Below are positions 37,298 to 45,916 of a DNA stretch of 64,000 nucleotides, one piece after another. The first letter of the stretch is position 1, and every line of letters begins with the position of its first letter. The stretch is from positions 434,001-498,000 of the forward strand of contig NZ_PGFJ01000001.1 of assembly GCF_002797815.1 (NCBI RefSeq), written 5' to 3'. The position numbers and the translations under genes were made by a program. A model generated the notes under the pieces. That model ran no database searches and was not told the DNA's origin. It was given only the letters and a program-made list of their open reading frames with translations. Source of the stretch: Mucilaginibacter auburnensis. Lineage in GTDB: Bacteria > Bacteroidota > Bacteroidia > Sphingobacteriales > Sphingobacteriaceae.

Positions 37298-38701
37298 ATG
37301 GAAGAAGAATTTGAATTTGGCTTTACCGAAGATCCAAAATTCTCGGTGGAGCGGTACGAGGAAATGATCCGGAATCACGACCAGTACTTTTTTGATGCCC
37401 AGGCGTTTGAGAACATTATCGATTACTACATCGAAAAGAACGACCCCGCCCGGGCTCTGCAGGTTGCAGAGTATGCAATTAGCCAACACCCTTTTGCCGC
37501 GGTATTCTTAATAAAGCGCGCCCAGTTGCTGGTGGTAGCCAATAAAATTGATGAAGCCTTTGCTGCCCTTGAAAAAGCGGCTATGCTGGAAGCATCTGAT
37601 GCAGATATTTACCTTATCCGTGGTAACATCTACGAGGGAATGGAGCGCTTTACAGAAGCTTTGGAGAACTACGAAAAAGCATTGGAACTGGCCGAGGAGA
37701 CCGACGAGATACTACTGCACATTGCCTACGTTTACCAAAACATGGGCGATTACGAAACGGCCATAAAATACCTGAAGCTTTGTTTAAAGCAGAACATGGA
37801 AAACCAGGATGCCCTGTATGAACTGGCTTTTTGCTATGACGTGCTGGACAACCAGGAAGAAAGCGTTCAGTTTTATCAGCAATATATTGATAACGAGCCT
37901 TACAGCTATGCGGCCTGGTATAATTTAGGCAACGCGTTCACTAAACTGAGCTTGTTTGAAAAGGCTATTGATGCTTACGATTATGCTATCCTGATAAAAG
38001 ACAACTTCGCTTCGGCTTACTTTAACAAAGGCAACGCTTTGGTAAATCTGGAAAAGTACGCGGAGGCCATTGAGGTTTACCGCCATACTTTTGAGTATGA
38101 GCAACCTAATGCTGATACCTATTGTGCCATAGGCGAATGCTACGAGAAACTGGAGCAGATGGACGAGGCGCGGGTGTTCTACAAAAAGTCGGTAAAAATG
38201 GACCCCAAATTAGCTGATGCCTGGTTTGGTATAGGCGTTACGCTTGATTTTGAGGAACGCTATTTTGAAGCTTTGCACTTTTACAAGAAAGCCCTTGATC
38301 TTGACATTGCCAATGCCGACTATTGGTTTGCCATTGCAGATGCTGAATACAAATTGGGCCACTTAGCTGAAGCCGAAAGCGCTTATGAGAAAGTGGTTGA
38401 ACTGAACCCGATTGATGTGGATGCCTGGCTGGATTACTCCTCCATTTTATATGAGCAGACCCGGTTAGACGGCGCCATTGAGGTGATGGCCGAAGCCATT
38501 AAAAACAACCCCGACGCAGCCGAACTGCACTACCGCATGGTAGCCTATATGTTTGCAAAAGGGGATTACAACGAGGCGCTGAACTATTTGGAACAAGCGC
38601 TTACTACAGACCCCGAGAAGCATTATATATTATTTGATTACCTGCCGCAATTGCAGCAAAACAAGGTAATCTTAGACATTATTAACAGGTACACAAGGTA
38701 G
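37298..38701 (+). CDS. Cytoplasmic TPR protein
   Basis: 467 aa with no signal peptide, an acidic N-terminus (MEEEFEFGFTEDPKFS) and about eleven to twelve TPR units from residue 45 to the end, for example ADIYLIRGNIYEGMERFTEA and SYAAWYNLGNAFTKLSLFEKA. This is a protein-binding scaffold; partner unknown. Closely similar proteins are widespread in Bacteroidota as single genes before ComA-like genes (recollection, not checked). A terminator follows. Confidence 0.8.
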   Translation: MEEEFEFGFTEDPKFSVERYEEMIRNHDQYFFDAQAFENIIDYYIEKNDPARALQVAEYAISQHPFAAVFLIKRAQLLVVANKIDEAFAALEKAAMLEASDADIYLIRGNIYEGMERFTEALENYEKALELAEETDEILLHIAYVYQNMGDYETAIKYLKLCLKQNMENQDALYELAFCYDVLDNQEESVQFYQQYIDNEPYSYAAWYNLGNAFTKLSLFEKAIDAYDYAILIKDNFASAYFNKGNALVNLEKYAEAIEVYRHTFEYEQPNADTYCAIGECYEKLEQMDEARVFYKKSVKMDPKLADAWFGIGVTLDFEERYFEALHFYKKALDLDIANADYWFAIADAEYKLGHLAEAESAYEKVVELNPIDVDAWLDYSSILYEQTRLDGAIEVMAEAIKNNPDAAELHYRMVAYMFAKGDYNEALNYLEQALTTDPEKHYILFDYLPQLQQNKVILDIINRYTR

Positions 38702-38727
38702 AAATTTGACTAACGTCACTATAAATT

Positions 38728-38761
38728 AAACTAAAACTCTTTCGGGTTTTAGTTTTTTTTT
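38728..38761 (+). terminator. Terminator after the TPR gene
   Basis: AAACTAAAAC (38728-38737) pairs with GTTTTAGTTT (38746-38755) over an 8-nt loop and leads into nine T. Confidence 0.85.
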
Positions 38762-38804
38762 GTGACTTTTACCGCGTTTAGCACAAGTTGTTCACCTTTT
38801 AAGT

Positions 38805-39560
38805 ATGAATTACACCATTAATAACCTTCCGGAGCGTATACAAAAGCCAAGGGAGAGCGGTATTACCATGGTAATGGATAAGGGCCTTAGTTTAAGGCAG
38901 GTTGAGGATTTTATTGAAGTTGCCGGAATATATACCGATATGGTGAAATTAGGTTGGGCCACCTCTTATGTTACCCCCAATCTTGATCAAAAGCTGAAAC
39001 TTTATAAAGATGCCGGCATCCCGGTATATTTTGGCGGTACATTGTTTGAAGCCATGATCATACGCGGACAGTTTGACGATTACCGCCGCATTTTAGATAA
39101 GTACGATCTTGCCTACGCCGAAGTTTCCGACGGCTCTATCGAGATATCGCATGATGAAAAGTGCAAATACATCACCGAGTTAGCTAAGCAGGTTACGGTT
39201 ATATCCGAAGTGGGTTCAAAAGACGTGCAGAAGATATTTGCGCCCTACAAATGGATACAACTGATGAAGGCCGAAATTGAGGCCGGGTCATGGAAGGTAA
39301 TTGCAGAGGCCCGCGAAAGCGGCAACGTAGGCATCTACCGCGACTCGGGAGAAGTGCGCCAGGGCTTAGTTGATGAGATACTTACCCAAATACCCGAGCA
39401 ACGCATTATTTGGGAAGCACCCCAAAAACCACAGCAGGTTTGGTTCATTAAACTGGTTGGCGCGAACGTTAGCTTAGGTAACATTGCCCCGAACGATGTT
39501 ATTCCGTTGGAAACCTTGCGTTTAGGTATAAGAAGTGATACATTTGATCATTTCTTATAA
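38805..39560 (+). CDS. Phosphosulfolactate synthase (ComA-like)
   Basis: 251-aa TIM barrel of the ComA family, which adds sulfite to phosphoenolpyruvate to give phosphosulfolactate. Conserved stretches are GITMVMDKGLSLRQVEDF, DMVKLGWATSYV, YFGGTLFEAMI, AYAEVSDGSIEI and ISEVGSKD. In methanogens it starts coenzyme M synthesis; in Bacteroidota the end product is not settled, and a sulfonate or sulfonolipid is one possibility. None of the later ComB-ComE steps is in this window. The next gene begins within a few bases of its stop. Confidence 0.88.
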   Translation: MNYTINNLPERIQKPRESGITMVMDKGLSLRQVEDFIEVAGIYTDMVKLGWATSYVTPNLDQKLKLYKDAGIPVYFGGTLFEAMIIRGQFDDYRRILDKYDLAYAEVSDGSIEISHDEKCKYITELAKQVTVISEVGSKDVQKIFAPYKWIQLMKAEIEAGSWKVIAEARESGNVGIYRDSGEVRQGLVDEILTQIPEQRIIWEAPQKPQQVWFIKLVGANVSLGNIAPNDVIPLETLRLGIRSDTFDHFL

Positions 39561-39564
39561 TTCT

Positions 39565-40203
39565 GTGCCGTATAAAATTCAATTAATAGCCGAACACACC
39601 AAAGCGTTATTGCTTAAGTATATTTTTTGCCTGCTACTGGTATACTGCATTGGTACAACCAATGCGCAAAACATTGATGTACGGATACTTCAAAGCATTA
39701 ATGGCCCCGCATCTCCATCTGATGCGTTTTGGAAAGACCTTTCGGGCACAACAAGTATTTTAGCTGTAGCCACGCCGGCAAGTATTGTTTTAACCGGGCT
39801 GACCATTAAGAACAAGGAGCTTACTACAAAGGGCCTCCAAATTGCAGGCTCAATAATTATTGCCGAGGGCTTAACCGCGGGCCTCAAATATACCATTAAA
39901 CGGCAGCGCCCGTTCGATGCCTATCCCCATCTGGTTTACGCGCATTCTAATCCCACCGATCCATCTTTTCCATCCGGGCATACTTCAGTAGCATTTGCAA
40001 CGGCAACATCTGTTAGCATAGCTTTCCCGAAATGGTATGTTATTGTGCCTTCGTTTAGTTATGCTACCGCTGTTGGCTATTCCCGCCTGCGTTTGGGCGT
40101 TCATTACCCGAGTGATGTTTTGGCAGGGGCGCTGATAGGCGCGGGCTCGTCTTACCTCACCGTTAAATTGACGAAGCTGCTGAATAAAAAGCACGTTCAT
40201 TAG
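39565..40203 (+). CDS. PAP2-family phosphatase
   Basis: About 212 aa. A hydrophobic leader (LLKYIFCLLLVYCIGTTNAQ) is followed by a type-2 phosphatidic acid phosphatase domain with the three motifs KYTIKRQRPF, SFPSGHTSVAF and YSRLRLGVHYPSDVLAG. Likely substrates are undecaprenyl pyrophosphate or lipid phosphates. The start is uncertain: GTG at 39535 overlaps comA, GTG at 39565 follows it by 4 nt (chosen), and TTG at 39610 would give the most typical signal peptide. It is probably co-transcribed with the ComA-like gene. Confidence 0.82.
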   Translation: MPYKIQLIAEHTKALLLKYIFCLLLVYCIGTTNAQNIDVRILQSINGPASPSDAFWKDLSGTTSILAVATPASIVLTGLTIKNKELTTKGLQIAGSIIIAEGLTAGLKYTIKRQRPFDAYPHLVYAHSNPTDPSFPSGHTSVAFATATSVSIAFPKWYVIVPSFSYATAVGYSRLRLGVHYPSDVLAGALIGAGSSYLTVKLTKLLNKKHVH

Positions 40204-40340
40204 TGGTATCATGCCCTTAACGCATTTATAGCCCATACTTAATTTGCAACATTAACGTTATTGATGCACTGAACTGATCTGAACTTGCGTGCACTATTGT
40301 TTGCTCTCACTTAATATTTACACCTAAACCGCACTTAGCT

Positions 40341-41459
40341 ATGTTTATCGCTAAAAAACAAGCCTTTATATTAGGCAGGCTTTTAATTTTAATGAATTTA
40401 TTTTGTTCAATAAGTTATGGTCAGCACCGTACTATTTCAACAGATAACCCCAAACTATCAGCCTTGGATAAACAAGTAGACAAATATGTAACGCAGTACT
40501 ATCAGGACAAAAGGTCGGTTGGTGTTTCCATAGGTATAGTTAAAGGCGGAAATATTTACTTTTACAACTACGGCGAAACCCAAGCAGGGAACAAGCTGCG
40601 CCCTGATAAAAACACAATTTATGAGATAGGCTCAACAACCAAATCATTTACAGGCATTCTGCTTGGACAAGCAATTACAGATCATAAAATCGGGCTTGAC
40701 AATGATATCAGGGACTATCTGAAAGGCGAATTTCCCAACCTTGTTTACCAAGGCACACCAATTACCATACGAAACCTGGCAAGCCATACTTCAAGGATAA
40801 CCCGCATATTTCCTAACATGTGGGAGCGGCCGGAATACGACTCGCTCAATCCTTTAAAAAACTATAACAAAGCGCTATTATACCAAGGGTTACATAAAAT
40901 GCAAATGGATACCTTGCCGGGGAAAAAGTATGCATACTCAAATATGGCCGTTGCATTGCTGGGTACAATATTGGAAGACGCGTATGGAAAGGATTACTTT
41001 ACCCTTATACAAAAATACATCCTTACGCCCTTGCAAATGGATAATACGATGATCCGAATTGATGCTTTGCCAGCCAGGCGAATTGCCCACCCACATGATG
41101 AAAACAGAAAGCCTGTACCTATGTGGGATATATTTTACGTACCTGCTATGGGCGCGCTAAGGTCAACAACTACAGATATGGTTAAGTACATCATAGCTAA
41201 CAATAACGAAGCTAATGCGGCTATCAAGTTATCGCACCAACGCATTTTTGGCACTGATGAGGATGGAATGGGACTCAATTGGTTTCTTCACCGCACACCA
41301 ACAGGCCACCGTGTGCTTGAGCACAGCGGAGGAACCGGTGGTTCACGCAGTTCACTGGAATGTTTTCCGGAGTTAAAGACCGGATTCGTGATATTGACCA
41401 ATAGTCTGGCCAATCGTAACCAATTAGAAAAAGACCTTGCCTCGCTGTTAAGCAAATGA
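40341..41459 (+). CDS. Exported serine hydrolase (class C beta-lactamase fold)
   Basis: 372 aa. A signal peptide is followed by a beta-lactamase/D-alanyl-peptidase fold: S98-x-x-K101 in IGSTTKSF, the tyrosine motif Y199-S-N in KYAYSNMA, and the third motif HSGGTGGSR. Such proteins act as esterases or D-amino-acid peptidases as often as beta-lactamases, so resistance cannot be claimed. It is a single gene with 137 nt of upstream DNA and a weak -7 box (TTAATTTG, 40239-40246). Confidence 0.85.
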   Translation: MFIAKKQAFILGRLLILMNLFCSISYGQHRTISTDNPKLSALDKQVDKYVTQYYQDKRSVGVSIGIVKGGNIYFYNYGETQAGNKLRPDKNTIYEIGSTTKSFTGILLGQAITDHKIGLDNDIRDYLKGEFPNLVYQGTPITIRNLASHTSRITRIFPNMWERPEYDSLNPLKNYNKALLYQGLHKMQMDTLPGKKYAYSNMAVALLGTILEDAYGKDYFTLIQKYILTPLQMDNTMIRIDALPARRIAHPHDENRKPVPMWDIFYVPAMGALRSTTTDMVKYIIANNNEANAAIKLSHQRIFGTDEDGMGLNWFLHRTPTGHRVLEHSGGTGGSRSSLECFPELKTGFVILTNSLANRNQLEKDLASLLSK

Positions 41460-41505
41460 TGATTTGATGTAGCTTAACTGGTGCTGCGCATCTCGTTCTG
41501 AAAAA

Positions 41506-42114
41506 TTATTTAACAAGTTTCGCCATCCAAACCGTCAACCCGCCACAATCAGGATCGTTAACCTTGTGATGTATTACGTCAAAATTATGGTTCGACAATA
41601 ATTGCTCATACTCCGCGGTATCTAAAGAAGCATGATACATATTTTCACCGCCGTTCACTCCCCAGGCTTCCCCCTGTTCGGTTCCTGATGTAAACATCAA
41701 TATACCACCGGGATTTAGGTGCTGTTCAAATATGCCGAACATAGCCGGCTGATCTGCTGCAGGTAAATGGAAAAAACTGTTCCATGCAATTATACCATCA
41801 AATTTTCTATTCAATTTAAGCAGTCGCATATCCTGCTCATAAAAGTCAGTGTCAGGAAAGTTGGTCCGCGCAATGTTCAATAGTTCGCTGCTGGCATCAA
41901 CGCCTACAATTTGTATATCACGGCTAATAAAATACTCAATTATCGGTTTTCCGGTTCCGCAGCCAAGGTCTAAAACAGTGGGTGCAGGCGGCATATGGCT
42001 AAGCATCTTATCCAGATAGGGCTTTTCATATAATTCGCCGCTCCTGTTTTGGTCATACCAGGCGGCTATTTTATTATAAACCTTGTATACATTTTGCTTT
42101 TCATCGGCTTCCAT
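41506..42114 (-). CDS. Class I SAM-dependent methyltransferase
   Basis: 202 aa. The SAM-binding motif I is VLDLGCGTGKPI, with motif II around VGVDASSELLNIAR and a FDGIIAWNSFFHL post-motif. There is no clue to the acceptor. The start at 42114 (MEADEKQNVYKVYN) is preferred over the longer frame, which begins in DNA shared with the neighbouring divergent promoter. Confidence 0.82.
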   Translation of the reverse strand: MEADEKQNVYKVYNKIAAWYDQNRSGELYEKPYLDKMLSHMPPAPTVLDLGCGTGKPIIEYFISRDIQIVGVDASSELLNIARTNFPDTDFYEQDMRLLKLNRKFDGIIAWNSFFHLPAADQPAMFGIFEQHLNPGGILMFTSGTEQGEAWGVNGGENMYHASLDTAEYEQLLSNHNFDVIHHKVNDPDCGGLTVWMAKLVK

Positions 42115-42169
42115 ACTATAAATAACGTAAATTTTAAAGCTGCAACACGCCGCATTTAACAATAAATAA

Positions 42170-42177
42170 TATATTTG
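42170..42177 (+). promoter_or_regulatory. Promoter -7 box of the enolase-superfamily gene
   Basis: TATATTTG matches TAnnTTTG exactly. It overlaps the TTG of the longest open frame and lies 57 nt before the ATG at 42235. Confidence 0.6.
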
Positions 42178-42234
42178 GATTGTAAGCCCCGCCTAAAGGG
42201 TTTGTTAACCAATTATATATCTTATCGTTATCTG

Positions 42235-43503
42235 ATGAAAAGACGCAGCTTTCTACACAAGATGGCCGTTGCGGGTGCGGCAACTGTTTTTATGCCTTAC
42301 CTCGACCTCATGGCATCGCCCAATGTTAAAAAAGTAAAGATCACCAACGTTAAATGCGTTCGTACCAAAATAGGTTTCAGGCCCAGTTTGCTGGTGAAAA
42401 TTGAGACCGATGCCGGCATTGTAGGAATTGGAGAGTGCCATCACGACGAGAACAGCATGGGCGCGAAGGATGTGGTACTGAATGTGATAAAACCCATATT
42501 AGTGGGCCAGGACCCTTACGAACTGGAGCGACTGGTATTTAAAATGAGCACCCGCAGTTCCTACTACGGTGGTAACCACGGCATACCGCTGCACGCCATT
42601 ACCGGTGTTGAGTTTGCGCTGTGGGATATTTTAGGAAAGCTGGCCGATCAGCCTGTATATAAAATATTAGGAGGAGGCGCGCACCGTAAATCGGTAAGGG
42701 CGTATTGCACCAGTCGCCCGCGCGACCTGCTGAGCAAAGATTCCTGCCAGGAGTTTGCCGGGAAAATGAAAACATGGGGCTTCACCGCCGCTAAGGTTGA
42801 CTTTATCCGCGACCAAAACTGGGAGCGTTTGGATAACCGGATGATGTCATACAACGAGATAGACCGCAACGGCCGCGGTTTTCAAAACGTGCGTGATGCC
42901 GTAGGTCCTGATTTTGACATTGCGGTACACGCGCATTGGGAACTGGATTTTGACAGCGCCCTGCGTGTTGCACATGCGGTTGCGCCCATGAAACCCTGGT
43001 GGTTTGAAGACCCGCTGCCTATTGCCTATAACGAACAATGGGTGAAATTAACAGAGCGTTCGCCTATCCCAATTCTAACCGGCGAGAACCTGTATACCCG
43101 CGATGATTTCCGTCCGTTTATTGTTAACGGCGCGGTAAACAAAATTGAGATAGATATTTCAAGTGCAGGTGGTTTATTGGAGGCTAAAAAAATAGCAGAT
43201 ATGGCCGAAACGTACTACATTTCGGTAGCTACGCATAACGTTGCCGGCCCGGTGGCTACTGTGGCGTCGGCGCATTGCGCTGCTACTATTCGTGAGTTTG
43301 CCGGTCATGAAGCATTTATGAACCAGGCTATCAACGCCGACGGTAAAAGCTGTAATGGCGACAACGCGGTGTTGGGCTATGGTGTTGATCTGTTAAAAGA
43401 TGGCTATCTGCAATTTAACGATAAACCCGGCCTCGGCATTACCCTTGACGAGAAACTGGTAAAAGAAAAATACATGGTCCCGGGTGAGACTTGGTGGGAT
43501 TGA
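42235..43503 (+). CDS. Tat-exported mandelate racemase/muconate lactonizing-type enzyme
   Basis: 422 aa of the enolase superfamily. The N-terminus MKRRSFLHKMAVAGAATVF carries a twin-arginine signal (RRSFL). The barrel has metal ligands in DIAVHAHWELDF, FEDPLP and TGENLYT, and a histidine in ATHNVAGPVATVA, the pattern of galactonate-type acid sugar dehydratases. I place the start at ATG 42235 rather than the TTG 60 nt upstream because that TTG lies inside the -7 box. The sugar acid substrate cannot be read. It ends at a terminator that is shared with the coding end of the opposite gene. Confidence 0.82.
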   Translation: MKRRSFLHKMAVAGAATVFMPYLDLMASPNVKKVKITNVKCVRTKIGFRPSLLVKIETDAGIVGIGECHHDENSMGAKDVVLNVIKPILVGQDPYELERLVFKMSTRSSYYGGNHGIPLHAITGVEFALWDILGKLADQPVYKILGGGAHRKSVRAYCTSRPRDLLSKDSCQEFAGKMKTWGFTAAKVDFIRDQNWERLDNRMMSYNEIDRNGRGFQNVRDAVGPDFDIAVHAHWELDFDSALRVAHAVAPMKPWWFEDPLPIAYNEQWVKLTERSPIPILTGENLYTRDDFRPFIVNGAVNKIEIDISSAGGLLEAKKIADMAETYYISVATHNVAGPVATVASAHCAATIREFAGHEAFMNQAINADGKSCNGDNAVLGYGVDLLKDGYLQFNDKPGLGITLDEKLVKEKYMVPGETWWD

Positions 43504-43518
43504 TATTAATTATTGATT

Positions 43519-44385
43519 TTAAACCCCGGCCGACTTAATAAAAAAGTCGGCCATTTTTTTGAAAGTCAGGTGATTAAAAGTTACGGGGCCATGCTGCCCA
43601 TTGGGAACAATGATCAATTCATCCAGTAAATTATGCTTCTTTAACTTTTCTGCAAAGAAGAGGCTTTGGCAATGCGGTACAAGCTCGTCGGCATCGCCAT
43701 GTATCAACAAAAAATGGGGCGCATTATGGGTAACGTAGGTTAACGGACTTAGTAGCGCCAGCATATCTAAATTACTGGCCGGATCTCCGTTTATCAAAGC
43801 AGCCTCCGGCGATGTGGCGCCGTTTGTTGTGTTACAATCTTTAAAGCGGGTAAAATCTGTTGGAGCAAACCAATCTACCACCGCGTTAACTGCACTACCT
43901 GCGTTGGCATAATTGCCGATACTGCCTTCAACATCAATTGTTGCGCTGCCAACCGTGTATTTATGTAAGCCATTGGTAACCGCCGCTACTGAAGCCAAAT
44001 GCCCACCCGATGAATAGCCTGTTATGCCTATAAACGATGTGTCAATATTATAGAAATGCGCATTTGCCCTGATAAAACGTACAGCCGCCTTAACATCATG
44101 CAGTTGAGCCGGCCATGCCGCGTCAGCGCTTGAGCGATGATTAATTGAAATCACCGCGAAGCCGGCATCCAGCAAAGGTTGGCCTAAAGTTTCAAATCCG
44201 AACTTTTTAGCATTGTTATGCCGCCATGCGCTGCCATATATCACTATAACAGGCTTGTAAACGGTTTTGGCGGATTCGGGCAGGTAAATGTCCAATTTAT
44301 GATAAGCCTTGCCATCATCAGCATAATTTATGTCAAGCCATTGTTTGCTGATAGATTTTGTGTTTGATGTAGAAATTGCCGGCAT
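43519..44385 (-). CDS. Alpha/beta hydrolase, BD-FAE/esterase-like
   Basis: 288 aa with no signal peptide. Esterase/lipase fold: oxyanion YGSAWR, nucleophile in GITGYSSGGHLASV, and acid and histidine in IHGDADELVP and PNGQHGPV. It resembles feruloyl-esterase-like BD-FAE or kynurenine formamidase-type hydrolases. The last 11 codons (MADFFIKSAGV) coincide with the terminator hairpin of the convergent gene. The promoter is an exact -7 box. Confidence 0.8.
   Translation of the reverse strand: MPAISTSNTKSISKQWLDINYADDGKAYHKLDIYLPESAKTVYKPVIVIYGSAWRHNNAKKFGFETLGQPLLDAGFAVISINHRSSADAAWPAQLHDVKAAVRFIRANAHFYNIDTSFIGITGYSSGGHLASVAAVTNGLHKYTVGSATIDVEGSIGNYANAGSAVNAVVDWFAPTDFTRFKDCNTTNGATSPEAALINGDPASNLDMLALLSPLTYVTHNAPHFLLIHGDADELVPHCQSLFFAEKLKKHNLLDELIIVPNGQHGPVTFNHLTFKKMADFFIKSAGV
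43528..43560 (+). terminator. Terminator inside the 3' end of the opposite gene
   Basis: GGCCGACTT (43528-43536) and AAGTCGGCC (43544-43552) pair over a 7-nt loop, followed by seven T. It ends the + strand dehydratase transcript while its bases code for the C-terminal residues of the minus-strand hydrolase. Confidence 0.88.
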
Positions 44386-44404
44386 AACTGGTGTATCAAT
44401 TCAA

Positions 44405-44412
44405 CAAAGTTA
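44405..44412 (-). promoter_or_regulatory. Promoter -7 box of the hydrolase gene
   Basis: TAACTTTG on the minus strand, an exact TAnnTTTG match, 19 nt before the ATG at 44385. Confidence 0.6.
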
Positions 44413-44450
44413 GTAAAGTTATACGTTGGTTTTGGGTGACAAGATAAGGT

Positions 44451-44541
44451 TTGGCTCAGCCCGGCTCTTAGTGGCTCTTGGCGGTTCTTAGGAGCTTTTA
44501 GTGGCTCACCCGGTCCTCGGTGGTTCACCCCGGCCAGAGCC
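44451..44541. repeat. GTGGCTCA-family degenerate tandem repeats, locus B
   Basis: About nine imperfect 9-12 bp units (GTGGCTCTTG, GCGGTTCTTA, GTGGCTCACC, GTGGTTCACC and others) stand in a row and end in the inverted GAGCCACC. They lie between two divergent promoters. They resemble the array at 30783-30857. Confidence 0.7.
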
Positions 44542-44611
44542 ACCACCCCATTCAATTTATTATTTGCAGATGCATTTCTGCATAAATCAATATCTTTACC
44601 ATTACTGATTT

Positions 44612-45916
44612 ATGACTACCGAAGAATTATACCAGATTTACCTGCAACACCCGGTTATAACAACCGATACGCGTAAAATTACCAAAGGCAGCCTGTTTTT
44701 TGCCCTAAAGGGCGAAAACTTTGATGCCAATACGTTTGCAGCGCAAGCTATTGAGGCAGGTGCCGCATACGCGGTAATAGACAACGCAGAATACAACACC
44801 GGCGACAAATTTATTTTAGTACCTGAGGTATTGACCGCCTTGCAGGATCTGGCCAGTCACCACCGCAGGCAGCTTAACATACCTGTTGTTGGGCTTACCG
44901 GTTCAAACGGGAAAACTACCACCAAAGAGCTCATCAACGCCGTACTATCGCAAAAGTTCAATACCCTGGCTACTCAGGGTAATTTAAATAACCATATTGG
45001 CGTACCGTTAACGGTATTAAGTATCAACAGTTCGCACGAGGCTGCAGTTGTAGAGATGGGTGCTAACCATGTTGGCGAAATAGCTTTATTAAGCAGCATA
45101 TCGCAGCCATCGCATGGCATGATCACCAATGTAGGCAAGGCGCATTTAGAGGGTTTCGGCGGTGTTGAAGGCATTAAAAAAGGCAAAGGAGAGCTGTATG
45201 ACTTTTTAAGTAATAACAACCGTCAGGCTTTCGTTAATAGCAATAATCCAATTTTAATGGAGATGCAGGAAGCCAGAAAGTTTACTACACCTCCCATTTT
45301 TTATGGTGATGCTATAGATGACCTGGTAAGCGCGGAAATAACCGGCAACGCGCCGTTTTTATCCCTGCGCTGGACCAACAATACATCCGGTGAAAGTTAT
45401 GACATAACCACTCAGCTAACGGGTTCTTATAACCTGGATAATATTTTGGTGGCCATTTGCATGGGTGTACATTTTAAACTATCTGCAGAAGAAATAAACC
45501 GTGGCATAGAAAATTATCAGCCTAATAACAACCGCTCGCAGGTGGTAAAAACGGCTAACAATACATTGATCTGCGACTATTACAACGCCAACCCCACAAG
45601 CATGCTGGCTGCAATTGAGAACGTTGATAAACTAACCGCTGCCCAAAAGGTTGTTGTGCTGGGAGATATGTTTGAGTTGGGCGAAGAAGCAGAAGCAGAG
45701 CACAAAGCTATTGTTGAAAAAGCCATTATCACCGCAATTAACAGGCGTATTTTCATTGGCAAAGAGTTTTATAAATTAAAAAACAATAGCGCCGAATTTT
45801 ACGAAACACGCGATGCCGCCGCCGAAGCGTTGCGAGCCAACCCAATTAAAGGTGCGACAGTGCTTATCAAAGGGTCGAGAGGGATGGCGCTGGAGAAGTT
45901 GGTGGAGTTGTTTTAA
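44612..45916 (+). CDS. murF: UDP-N-acetylmuramoyl-tripeptide--D-alanyl-D-alanine ligase
   Basis: 434 aa Mur ligase that adds D-Ala-D-Ala to complete the peptidoglycan precursor. The N-terminal domain has TDTRKITKGSLFFALKGENFDAN. The ATP loop is GLTGSNGKTTTKELI, followed by GNLNNHIGVPL and EMGANHVGEIALL; the C-terminal ligase domain includes DYYNANPTSM. A near-consensus -7 box (TATCTTTA, 44591-44598) precedes it. It stands outside the usual mur cluster. Its stop touches that of the convergent DUF5686 gene. Confidence 0.94.
   Translation: MTTEELYQIYLQHPVITTDTRKITKGSLFFALKGENFDANTFAAQAIEAGAAYAVIDNAEYNTGDKFILVPEVLTALQDLASHHRRQLNIPVVGLTGSNGKTTTKELINAVLSQKFNTLATQGNLNNHIGVPLTVLSINSSHEAAVVEMGANHVGEIALLSSISQPSHGMITNVGKAHLEGFGGVEGIKKGKGELYDFLSNNNRQAFVNSNNPILMEMQEARKFTTPPIFYGDAIDDLVSAEITGNAPFLSLRWTNNTSGESYDITTQLTGSYNLDNILVAICMGVHFKLSAEEINRGIENYQPNNNRSQVVKTANNTLICDYYNANPTSMLAAIENVDKLTAAQKVVVLGDMFELGEEAEAEHKAIVEKAIITAINRRIFIGKEFYKLKNNSAEFYETRDAAAEALRANPIKGATVLIKGSRGMALEKLVELF

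Noticed and set aside
40341..41459. Beta-lactamase as a resistance gene
   Set aside because: The S-x-x-K, YSN and HxGxTGG motifs define a broad serine-hydrolase family; nothing shows antibiotic hydrolysis.
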